This document shows positions 1 through 10,126 of a DNA stretch of 39,563 nucleotides, piece after piece. Each line of letters opens with the position of its first letter. Positions within the stretch are counted from its first letter, which is position 1. Location of the stretch: contig NW_014577131.1 of NCBI RefSeq assembly GCF_000485595.1, forward strand, positions 584,907 through 624,469, written 5' to 3'. The DNA comes from Priapulus caudatus. Its lineage: Eukaryota > Priapulida > Priapulimorpha > Priapulimorphida > Priapulidae. The position numbers and the translations under genes were made by a program. Under the pieces are notes generated by a model. That model ran no database searches and had not been told where the DNA came from. It saw nothing but the letters and a program-made list of their open reading frames with translations.

Positions 1-1205
1 AAATAATAATAGATAATAATAGATAATAAATAGATAGAATACCCATAATCGTATTTGCTTCCAGGCGGTTGTCTCGGGAGTCACGGAACCAGATACAATA
101 TTCCTGCATCGTAGCTTCTACGATAAGCTTAGCATCAAAGAGAGAATCATAGGAAGCAAGTGCGTCAGAATAGATGTCAGTGGTAAGTGAGATCCCGTGA
201 AAATTATACATATAATTAAAAATACTATGAACATAAAAAATAAAATAAAGTAATATAATTTAATTAACGTACTAACAACGGAAATCATTGTTTCCACGGA
301 AAGGGCGTAACATGTAACTCATCCGACATTTGTCATCGACAGCTCTCATTATTAGTCTCATTATTACCCGACATTAGTATGGGATAACTTAGCACGCTTT
401 GAAGCGGGCCTGGTCCACCTCCATTCGTGCGGCTAACTTAGACTTCGTCATAGACTAGCGCGTATTTAGCCCGGGATAGCGTGTACATACTGCAAATATT
501 TAGCGGGCGCCTGGTCCGAACTAGTTTGATGTGGGGTCAAATTTGCAGTCTCTACGGGGTATCAGTGAAGGTAAATTACTATTCGATTATATTTTCGTGT
601 GAAGCATAGCGTGCACATACCGCATTATGACTGTATACACCAGCATAGCATTAAACAATTGGACAAACAGAAACAAAGACGGACCCTAATGTATAAATAT
701 CTTCCTACCCAGTTATCTATCTAACTAAGATTGGCTCTTAGAATGATAAAACTGAAAATCACGTACGTCTAGTGATAGCAATTATTTTGTTGATTGCAGA
801 GTCAGGAGGAGTGCGGGAAATAAAGACAGACGCTAAAGGTGAATGTAGCCTAGCAGACGAATCAGCTTTAGAACTGGGCAACATTGGCATACAGGTAAAT
901 CAACTAAATCTGTGGGAATACTTATCTGTTTCATACAGATGCAGGTAACGAAACGTGGCAATCTACAATAATTCGATATCGCATTTTCATTGAGCTTTGC
1001 ATGGGCACATATAAATAGTATTTTTTCATTTCTATGTACGCAGCTAGAAACTGACATTACATTTTGTACAGGTTGAGAAATCGTTCTCTGACGCGCGAGA
1101 TATAGAGTTTGCAGTAAAAGACGGGCAGATCTACCTGCTGCAAGCTCGACCAATCACGTCATATTTGAAATAGAATTTGTGTGAGACTATTGATTCTGCT
1201 TCTAG

Positions 1206-1312
1206 TTCCTGGTTCCAAGAGGATTTTGCATGACTGTTGCGGCTTACAAACATCATCTGAACGATAACAGGAACCTGTCTGCCTGCATTAAAGAACTAGA
1301 GGATGTTGCATA
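1206..1312 (+). CDS. Exon opening the ATP-grasp domain (VPRGFCMT)
   Basis: The exon follows a TTCTAG acceptor and ends at a GTAAGT donor. It reads FLVPRGFCMTVAAYK and continues to IKELEDVA. The VP-x-GFC-x-T motif is the usual opening of the PPDK_N ATP-grasp domain in this family. The homologous stretch on the minus strand (about 27455-27590) has several indels that destroy this frame, so this is the only intact version in the window. The phase at the donor would make TAG with the next exon I found, so a small exon or a sequence error remains between them. Confidence 0.6.
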
Positions 1313-2610
1313 GTAAGTCTTTAAATAAATTTGAACACACTATTGACCTGGAGTAGTAATAAATCAAGAGAATAAATTTAAGCACGTATCTCCCACTATT
1401 ATATGGTTTAGGTTCGTATCACATTGCTGGTTGCTGCGTTTCCGCCGATTGTAGGAAATTCATAAACGATATATATAAGCTAATCTGGGGCTTTTACATG
1501 GTTATAGTCAGAAGAAGAAAGGCAATCTACAGGAAATATCAAAAACCACCGTGGAGAGCTTCACAAAGACAAAGCTGAGTACATCGTTAGAGACGGCAGT
1601 CGTGAAACAGCTGAACGATCTGTTTAGCGATGAATGGAAACAAAACACGTTTGCCGTACGATCGTCTGCTGTCGGTATGTTGCACAGCTAACGTATAATA
1701 TTACCATAGCAATTTGCATGTAAGCAAGACATCAAGCAATGTTCTTGCACGAAATAAAATATCGTGATTTTTTCTGATTATCAATGACAACAATTTGTTG
1801 TCTCTGCTGTCGGTACGTTGCAAAGTTAATACATCTAACATTGATAAAGCTAGTGGAATTTACACCAAAAAGAATTCATGAACGGCATAAAACATCGTGA
1901 TTGATTTTTAAAAATATTTCTCACTAATATTTACAGGAGAAGATGGTAGTGAAGCCTCATTCGCGGGGCAAATGGAGACATTTCTAGGGGTCGCAGGCAT
2001 AAAGGAGGTATTGATGCGCATAGATCGAGCCGTAAACTGTAGTAAATGAGTCATACATAACACATATATGCCCCTGCAGTCGACGATTATAGCGTTAGTA
2101 ATCATAGATTAATAAGTTAGCCTCCATAAAGCATGCTGGCAGACCGATTTCAGTTTTGCTTACCAAAATTCTTGCGATACCTTTTTTCTCAGATTCGCTA
2201 CGCTATAATAAAGTGTTTTTATTATTGTGTATAAACAATTACGAGTTACAAGTACCAGCTTTGCAGACGTACTTCACGTAATGACTGAGATCAGCTATAT
2301 ACTACATTTGATAATATTTGCGATACCATTTTCAGATTTGCCACGCTATCATAAAGTGTTGGGCATCCTCATTCACACAGCAAGCTGTTGAGTACAGGAG
2401 GTATGATCGTCTCACTTTTAAGAATATATTGGACTAAATATTAAACTATGAAAGCATCCAAATAATAAGTTACATTGTCGTTGACGTAGATACAACACAG
2501 TGATAGTTAATAATGAATCAAACTGCTGCAGATATAACAGCAAAAACTATTATCACGAGGAAACAAAAACATTACTCAATGTCTTTTGCATTGGAACGTC
2601 TTCCGTGCAG

Positions 2611-2758
2611 GAACCACGGTCAGGTTGTCGCAGCAGATGTTGGCGTCTGCGTGCAAGAGATGGTGAAGGCAGACGCTGCCGGTGTTCTCTTCACCAGAGA
2701 TCCAGTGTCTGGAAACCCTGGCGTCATGTCCATCAACGTGTCGTACGGAATCGGGGAG
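2611..2758 (+). CDS. ATP-grasp catalytic exon (VQEMV / TRDPVSG)
   Basis: The 148-base exon lies between ...GTGCAG and GTAAAT. It encodes NHGQVVAADVGVCVQEMV, then ADAAGVLFTRDPVSG, and ends INVSYGIGE. The Q-x-MV and GV-x-FTRDP signatures belong to the nucleotide-binding ATP-grasp fold of pyruvate phosphate dikinase and PEP synthase. It is the same length and nearly the same sequence as the minus-strand exon at 26003-26150. The exon that should follow (AVVSG...) is found instead at 65-182, upstream. Confidence 0.85.
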
Positions 2759-2819
2759 GTAAATTGACGAAACCATCCCCAAGAAATCCAAGAAATTAAA
2801 ATTAGAACAAAGGCGGGTA

Positions 2820-2820
2820 N
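2820..2820. other. Single-N contig join
   Basis: One N separates an intron start (shared with the minus-strand gene up to GGCGGGTA) from a (CT)n(TA)n run. Sequence identity to the minus-strand gene is high before the N and much lower after it, so the two sides probably do not belong to the same gene copy. Confidence 0.9.
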
Positions 2821-2822
2821 CG

Positions 2823-2855
<33 letters not shown>

Positions 2856-2886
2856 CGTGTGTTTTATTTCGTTGTATGCACCGCAG

Positions 2887-3034
2887 GGAGATGATGCCGC
2901 AGGCGATGACACCTCTCACACTAGACGCGTTGGTCACTAACCTTGCCGGGTTGGGACAGGTATTGAAATTAACATGTGCTTCTCAACAGGAAATAACTCA
3001 ATTTAGATTTATTAGCTGCAATTGTGGTCACATG

Positions 3035-3113
<79 letters not shown>

Positions 3114-3297
3114 GAGAGCAGAGAGCGTGTGTGTCGTGTCGAGAAGAGAGAGACGAGCGAGAGAGAGAGAGAAGAGAGAGGAAGACGATGGATGTGTTGT
3201 GTGGGTGTGTGTGTTGCGCCTGTGTGTGTGTATCGCCGCGTGGTGCTGTGTGTGAGTGTGTGCGGACGAGTGTGTGAGTGTGTGAGTGTGTGCGGAC

Positions 3298-3357
<60 letters not shown>

Positions 3358-6300
3358 GTGTGTGTGTACAGGTTATATTTATTATTTGTAGGCAATGCGG
3401 AAGTCGTTTATTGGATTCGCTCAGGATTCTTACGGTGATGTGTTTGTTACAACATTCTGCAAACACTTTTTCGGTAACATGTACTCCGTAAGTGTAATAT
3501 TTATTAATATTATTTGAGTTTTTAACGCATTAATTATTTTAGTTTTAAGTAACAGATTAGCGTTTTTACATTACGACAGTACGGATTGCGTTTTTTCGTT
3601 AACATTTCAAACGGGTTTACAGCGTGACTTCATTTTGCCGGTAAAAAATACTTCGAGATTCCTCAAGTATTAATTAAAATATCATTCATTATATAGGGAT
3701 TGTACATGGCAAATGAGTATACCATAGGGATAGACACAAAATCTGCTAAGGACGAAGCTGACGTTATGCTGTTTGGAAGCCCGATAGGGGGCGAACACCT
3801 GACGGCGATCCACACACGCTACAAGAACTCTTATGTTCCGTGGTATAGAAAGATCATGGCAATTCTCCAGCTGCATGTCGTAAGTACTAACGAAATGACA
3901 GACATTTTTTTCAGCTGTAAAAAGTTAAAAGAACCTGACGAAGACTACCACAAGTCGAAACTAGTCGTTCATTGCTAATTCACTTAGCATTTCTTAACCT
4001 ATGCTTTGGTTTAAAATTGCATCCAATAACCCACATTTTGAAACCACTTGGGGCAGCACAGTGCAGCGGCGTCCCGTAGAGGCCGTCCGGTCCGTTCATA
4101 TAGTACTAATGAAATGATCTGATTTCCTTGTCGCTGCATACCAGCAGATTCCTCGTGCATGGTTCGCGCTGGGCTTACATTGCCCATCTAACCTTATTTG
4201 GTGTGTGGCGTGACGTCATTCACTCACGGCAGTCCTCCCCGTTGATAGAATACTCTCCGAACCAATCAGTATCTGCGTCGAAGCAACGTCATCATCAGCA
4301 GCATCAACACGGATTTCAGTAGCACTGACCCGGTCAAAATACACAAGGAACTTGCAGTAACACTCTTGTTAAGTGGCGAGGTACGTGTTTTGCTTCGATT
4401 ACACGATAAATGAACATATCATTAGTAAATAACGTGAAAGAGTAGGAATAATTGCGTTCATAATTCTTGTAAACTTTTATCTTTTTTATTATTCATTTCG
4501 TCCATCTCTCTTTATCACACTCCTACTTCCCCGCTCTCTATCCAGCACGCGTATGCCTCCTACTCTCTCTTTATTTCTCTCTTTCTCATTCTATCTCTAT
4601 CTTTCTCGCTCACTATCTCTGATTCTATCTCTTTATTAATATCAATCTCTCCCAGCTAATTGCCCCCATCTCTACATCTGCTTATACACTTTGTCATTAA
4701 TCTGATTAGCAGATAAATTACAAGCTGAGCAGGGACATTCGGCGGCTCAACATATCAGCTTATGGAAATGTTAATTTCCGTTCTATAGGCTTGGAACTGC
4801 CATTCGCACGCCACAAATGCATCAAGCATAACCAGTAAACCTCCGCTTTGCCACAGTCTACTACTGCTAGCGCCATCTTTCGGAGGGCAGCTGGAACGTC
4901 TGCACTGATTACGTCTGTGCAGGTGGACAGCAGCAATGCAACATCGGACATCACTTCGCTGTTGTCTACAGATGGATTTCTCAAAAGGCGTTTGAGCATG
5001 CCTCAGGTGTCAGCGACTGGAACAAGGCGGTTGATTGGCTCAGATCAGACGAGAGCGACAAATTGAAGCAGGATTTTGCCACGTTCATGGAGATTCACGG
5101 ACACAGATGCGTGCGTGAGGTAGATTTATTATCTTTATTATATTTTTTTATTATCATAATGAATTCGTTACATATTATTTGTATTATACAGCACTTAGTT
5201 AGGATTAATCAATGAATGATAATATTCTACTTATTTTATGAGAAAACTAACGAGAACAAAGCTCGTCGATATTTATTTTTCAGCAATTATAATCAGATCG
5301 ATTAAAATTTAATTTGATAGATAAAGATTTGAACTATCGGGTTTTAACCTATCTGTACTTGTATATTTCTTTTATAGTCTGAGCTCTCAGAAAAACCATG
5401 GGCGGTTGAACCAGCAAAGGTCGTACGAACTATACAGGTAAATGAAGTGTCTGTCATCCGTCCACGCGAAACTGTTCGTCATAACAATCGTAGATTATTA
5501 GATTTTTGAAGAACATAATAAGGAATTTAATTTCTCTGTCATAATAATCACGTTTTTTCATATAGATTGTATTACAATTTATATTTAATAAAGCATGTTA
5601 ATCTGAACTATACGTCAATTAAGGTGAGTCGCAGCATGGATCGCCGCATATTAGCAGTTGACTGCAATTGATGTTGGGTATTTTTCGATAATCTATGGCG
5701 AATATAATGAAACATAAATTTGTCGTTTGGTCGTATTTCTTATATTGCAACGAATCCGGTGAAAATATTTCCTTTATACACAACACTAGATGATACCCTA
5801 ACGTGTTACATTGAATAATGATGCGTTAACACATTACATTTTGTTTGCACATTCAACGAAGGATATGACGAAGTCTGCTGATCAATTGAGGGAAACAAAA
5901 AAACACATAACAGAAGAGGAAGCGCTTGATAAGATTAAATCACCGATTGGTCTTATCAAAAAGTGAGTAATAATTTTAACCCAAAATTTACGTCATGTTG
6001 TAACGATGTGGAAACCACATACAAACAAATGTATCGCTGATGAGTTAGCAATGCTAGTGTGCTTCTATCATATCTGGATTTTAATACTCGCACGCGTACT
6101 TGTTGTCAGTAAAATGATATACGCGGCTAGACGTGAACCAAAATTTACTGTTATAAAAAAACACGCGACGAAATATCAATGTACTAAATAATAATTACAT
6201 GTGAATTTGACAGAAAAATTGTGAGATTCCTTTTGCCTCTCTCACGATCTGCCGTCGGGCAAAGAGAAAACGGTAAACGTTTAGCCATCAAAGGCATGGA

Positions 6301-8873
6301 TATTTTGCGGCAGGGATACAATAGACTGGCTGAGTTGCTCGTTCACGAGGTAATTCTTCCTACATTCCTCGCTATAGCCATCACATTATTAACGCAGTAA
6401 AGGCGTTTAAATGAAACGTTACTCTTGCTGTTACAGTACTGTTACTCTTGGATATACGAGTTCTTAATTTATTTACAGAAAGTGTTTGCGCAATTTACAC
6501 AGCATTATTACTTCGCAACTAACTATAAAGTCTTACATCGTAATTCACTTGTAATTTGCTGAAACAATATGTTTAACACCTAATTTAGTTTTACCAAGTA
6601 GTAGAGCTCTTTTGCAATGTAATGGGTTTGACATATTAGGGCCGTCTACCGGACAAGGAGTTAATCTTTTACTTCACACATGACGAAATCGGAGAGCTTA
6701 TAAAAACCCGATCCGCCAGGCTCATCAACAAGTTAGTCAACTTCACGTTCAGAAAACTTATTAGAATTTACCATGTGGTGTTTACCATACTACTATATAG
6801 TATATAATATATGTTTACTATTTTCAACGTAAAGCATTTACCTGTAACAAATATTTAAAGGCGTGCGTCAAAAATGTTGTAATACTACAATTTCATTTAT
6901 TATTTAAATGACTAATCTAATGAGTAACTATGCGTAATTTGGTTCCTTAATTGCAATATTACAGAGCAATTCGAAGAAGAAAAATGATGCCAGCCCTGAT
7001 GGCGATGGAGTTTCCAGAGCTTATTACGGGCTATCCAACGCCGGTATACCTACTAATACTACTCGCACCTACACAAGCTCAGTCATACGTACAATGCCCC
7101 GAGACCCCAACACATACAGGCGCACGAATGCACGGAATATAAGTAGAGTCAACAAAGTGCCAACGAAGTAAACGAAACGCGATTTCCCATTAGTGTAACA
7201 TTGTCTTTGCAGTTGTAATTTTATTTATTTTTAAATTAGATTCTAATACATAGTTATATTTTTCAGGTTTCAGAAGATGATGCAATCAGCGTGCCTACGA
7301 CAGGAGAGCTGAGAGGTAAGGGATGCTGTATTCCTACCTTAAGATTATCATATACCGTTTGTAAAATAACAATAGTATAATAACAACGTATTTACATCGT
7401 AGTTGTTTACTCTATAATGTTAACCGTATTTTCGGCGTTTAATTCATCACCATCCGCGTTATTCTGCAAACCAAACATGCGTTTTTATAACATGCTGTTG
7501 GAGATAATAATTTTTTTTAGTATAATCCCATTTTTACGGCCATTATAATAACACACTGTTAACGCCATACATATGTTACTCAACTAGAAATCCTGATATT
7601 TAAGATTTTTGTTCGATACTTTGCTACTCACCGTGGTATTCCTTTACAGTAATATATATATATATATATATATAAATTGTTTCTGGTGTACCGTACCTTT
7701 AATAAAATGTTACACAAAATTGGGTAAAGTTTTCTGGGGTCAACTTCTGCAAATTTTAAATAGTATATTTCGAGATCAGTATCGGTGTTTATTACGCACG
7801 TTTGTTTGATTGCAGGTATGCCCGTGAGTCACGGCGTTGTAAGAGCCAGATGTAGAGTTGTTAAATCACTGGAGGAAGCCAACAGAATTGAGGTAACATA
7901 TAACATTTGAAATGATATAATATTAAAAAACAAAACTGCGTTCGGAACAACTATGTTTTCATCAACATGGTAACCATGTTTTCCAATCACAACGTTCAAC
8001 GGCACTCCAGTTCTGATTGGAGTAACTAATAACATCAAGAAGATATGTAACACACAATTGAGTATGAAAGATTCTAGTCTAAACGTCAACGAAAGCTTGT
8101 CACATATACTAATTTCTCTTGCAGCAAGGAGAAATATTAATCGTGCCCTACACGGATATCGGTTGGTCACCTTACTTCCCCCTGGTGTCCGGTCTGTGTA
8201 CTGAGATGGGTGGCCTCCTGTCTCATGGTTAGTCATATATATGGACGGGAGGGTTGAGGGGAAAACGGACGGACAAACGTACGAGCAATCAGACAGAATG
8301 ACGTATACTAATGTGATATGACGTGTATAATTGAGATATATTTTATGATGCGCAAGCACCCAATACGACGGTACTGATAATAAAATTCGATAACACTTCA
8401 GGGGCCGTGGTTGCAAGAGAGTATGGACTTCCGTGCATTGTGTCTGCCAAGAAAGCGACGCACGTATTCAGAACAGGTATCACCTATTTTATTGTATGAC
8501 TTTGACATTTATTTAATTTTTATTTTCAGTCAGTTTAACAATCATTTTGTACCAAACTTGTCAAGTAAATAAAATTTGTACGTGACAATAGTGGCCAGGA
8601 ACTGTTTACAGATATGAAACCATACCGCGTAAGGCCGCCCTAAAATTAATTAGAAGGAATATTTGAGGGTTGTTGTTATGACGTATGTATACCAGTTTAA
8701 ACGATAATTTAATTAACCACGTAGATGTTATGTAGAACTTGATTTCATTATATCGTATATTCTGATCATTAATAGGCGATGACGTGATACTGAATGGAAC
8801 ACTAGGTACTATAGCGAAAGTTACGCCCGAGAGTCCAGAAGAAGATGCCGTCGACATTCCGCAAGATAAATAA
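2887..8873 (+). CDS. PEP-synthase-like paralogue A, central and phosphohistidine domains (5' end missing)
   Basis: Seen: exons 2887-2959 (EMMPQAMTPLTL), 3392-3487, 3697-3879 (YVPWYRK), 4270-4380, 5025-5119 (AVDWLRSDES...HRCVRE), 5378-5437 (EKPWAVEPAK), 5862-5962, 6214-6349, 6640-6731, 6965-7043, 7267-7315, 7816-7892, 8125-8227, 8402-8476, 8776-8873 (stop TAA). From 5025 on every intron is GT..AG and all phases fit. Known: the last exons form the swivelling phosphohistidine domain (TEMGGLLSHGAVVAREYG, His in SHG) of PEP-utilising enzymes, which carries phosphate between the ATP-grasp site and the acceptor site. Roughly 60-80% identical in protein to gene B on the minus strand, with a different C-terminal tail (ending IPQDK) and introns that do not align. 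Odd: the exon before 5025 is inverted (4840-5022), so the central region is broken as assembled. The N-terminal half is absent. Confidence 0.85.
3033..3113 (+). repeat. (TG)n microsatellite
   Basis: About 38 TG dinucleotides inside an intron of paralogue A. Long open frames of Cys-Val or Thr-His here are repeat artefacts. Confidence 0.95.
3297..3368 (+). repeat. (TG)n microsatellite, second block
   Basis: A second TG tract in the same intron. Between the two blocks lie GA-rich and short TGTGAG repeats. It ends about 25 bases before the acceptor of the exon at 3392. Confidence 0.95.
4499..4670 (+). repeat. CT-rich low-complexity tract
   Basis: Irregular TCTCT/TTTCTC runs with no repeat unit that holds over distance. 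It lies in the intron before the rearranged exon of paralogue A. Confidence 0.7.
4840..5022 (-). other. Inverted exon fragment inside paralogue A
   Basis: On the minus strand 4840-4966 reads SEVMSDVALLLSTCTDV, then PAALRKMALAVVDCGKAEV. This matches the sense exon of gene B at 21230-21355 at about 92% of bases, but opposes the direction of gene A. A short neighbour at 4998-5020 is also inverted relative to gene B (the part coding FQSLTPEE). Immediately after, at 5025, the exon resumes in the sense direction. The two inverted pieces are not in the order a single clean inversion would give. Confidence 0.75.
7652..7674 (+). repeat. (TA)n microsatellite
   Basis: Short TA run in the intron before the 7816 exon of paralogue A. 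Confidence 0.8.
8125..8476 (+). CDS. Phosphohistidine exons of paralogue A
   Basis: Exons 8125-8227 and 8402-8476, joined in phase 1, encode [17 protein letters not shown], then TEMGGLLSHGAVVAREYG and [14 protein letters not shown]. The His of SHG is the expected phosphocarrier residue, and the following Gly-Ala and Arg-Glu-Tyr-Gly are the family signature (PEP-utilizers, mobile domain). Conservation of every signature residue suggests this half was recently under selection, even though the upstream part of the gene is rearranged. Confidence 0.9.
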
Positions 8874-10023
8874 CTTCAATTAGACGTTCCTTTCAACAAA
8901 TGGGTTTGCTAACTGCCGGTTCGATTTTTCCAGTAAATATGTAGTGTGTCTTACCATTCGCAGCATTCAAATGTAATAGTTAATTTATGAATTAATTATA
9001 AATCTTTGAACTAATTAATCAATAATTTCGCATATTTAACGATAACTTGCAAAATCACAAGGTTGTCTAGGAAAACAAACACGAAAGCTATCGTTAGATA
9101 TCCGAAAATTGTTTAGAACGTATTATACTGTTTACGGACCTTTCGGCTCCAGAATTCATAATTATTTGGAAAAGTGTGTATAAGTGTAACTGTTAAGTAT
9201 ATCTAATTAACAGCATCCATGATACGAATTGTATCTTATCTATATATAAACAAAATTCATGTACGTTCTACGTTGTTTAAATATTGTTTTTGGCATTTAT
9301 GTTATCCTATTATATCAAATCTTCGGTATCACACTATAACGTTTGTGTAAGCACCTGGTGCAATGGAAGAAGCTACAACATCAGAGTATATAGCAAATTT
9401 GCTCGTAGCAAAATAAGAAAACATTACAGAATTTCCTTTTGAAACCAAATTTGACGCAATTATTTATTAATTAACATGTTGACTAAAATCTCACACATAA
9501 CACCAACTATTTATTATTCCNTACGTTCTACGTTGTTTAAATCTTGTTTTTGGCATTTATGTTATCGTATTATATCAAATCTTCGGTATCACACTATAAC
9601 GTTTGTGTAAGCACCTGGTGCAATGGAAATAGCTACAACATCAGAGTATATAGCAAATTTGCTAGTAGCAAAATAAGAAAACATTACAGAATTTCCTTTT
9701 GAAACCAAATTTGACGCAATTATTTATTAATTAACATGTTGACTAAAATCTTACACATACACCAACTATTTATTATTCCATCTATATCTTCGTATTTGCG
9801 AGAGAAGTTTATGCATTTAAAATATATATTTTTAAATTTTTTATATATTTTTGGTTAGAGTGTATCTCAGAATACATCTATGAATTAATTTTTCATTAGT
9901 CGACCTGTGTTTATAATTAGGAGAGCACCCTATCCTGTAGGGTGGAAAACTCTTATACAAATGTTGATGCACCGGATTCAAGATAATTATAGAGGCCGAA
10001 TTTGACTGTATTTATAGTCTATT
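8874..10023. other. AT-rich intergenic tail-to-tail region
   Basis: Between the two convergent stop codons I see no exon, RNA gene or clear repeat family. It contains the unmerged 258 bp duplication around the N at 9521. No AATAAA was found downstream of the plus-strand stop. Confidence 0.7.
9262..9779 (+). repeat. Direct duplication of ~258 bp across a single N
   Basis: 9262-9520 and 9522-9779 start TACGTTCTACG and end TATTATTCC, and differ by about five substitutions and one deleted base. With a lone N exactly between them, this is most simply two overlapping contig ends that were scaffolded without merging. It implies paralogue A and gene B really are neighbours. Confidence 0.9.
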
Positions 10024-10029
10024 TTTATT
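10024..10029 (-). terminator. Candidate poly(A) signal AATAAA of gene B
   Basis: The minus strand reads AATAAA about 100 bases past the TAA stop at 10127-10129. The position is normal for a 3' UTR. No other evidence supports it. Confidence 0.4.
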
Positions 10030-10126
10030 TGTATCACACCAAGCGTCAGGGTAGCTAGCATTGACATATTATTCAATCCTGCGATTTCCTCTTTATCCCG
10101 ATTGACTTGACTGTGCATATTCTTCA

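Larger units (their letters stand above)
65..2758 (+). pseudogene. ATP-grasp exons of PEP-synthase-like gene, permuted order
   Basis: Seen: seven spliced exons of a PPDK_N-type ATP-grasp domain, near-identical to the minus-strand gene at 24.2-27.6 kb including its introns. Exons in window order: 65-182 (AVVSGVTEPDTIFLHRS), 800-894 (ALELGNIGIQ), 1072-1161 (VEKSFSDARDIEF ... LQARPIT), 1206-1312 (LVPRGFCMTVAAYKHHLN), about 1488-1674 (GLLHGYSQKK ... FAVRSSAVG), 1938-2008 (GEDGSEASFAGQ), 2336-2400 (IKCWASSFTQQAVEYR), 2611-2758 (ADVGVCVQEMV ... TRDPVSGNPG). The protein order of the family is the last five followed by the first three, so the block is circularly permuted, with a break at 1161/1162 where the reading frame runs into a stop. 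Splice sites and phases are otherwise good, except that the acceptor before 1488 reads TG instead of AG. It cannot give a normal protein as arranged. It may be a misordered allelic contig or a real partial tandem duplication; I favour the first. Confidence 0.75.

Noticed and set aside
2969-3491. Several long frames on both strands (Thr-His or Cys-Val repeats)
   Set aside because: They are translations of (TG)n/(CA)n microsatellites and lie within an intron of paralogue A.
7829-8416. 195-codon minus-strand frame
   Set aside because: It lies antisense to three phase-consistent exons of paralogue A and shows no family motif.
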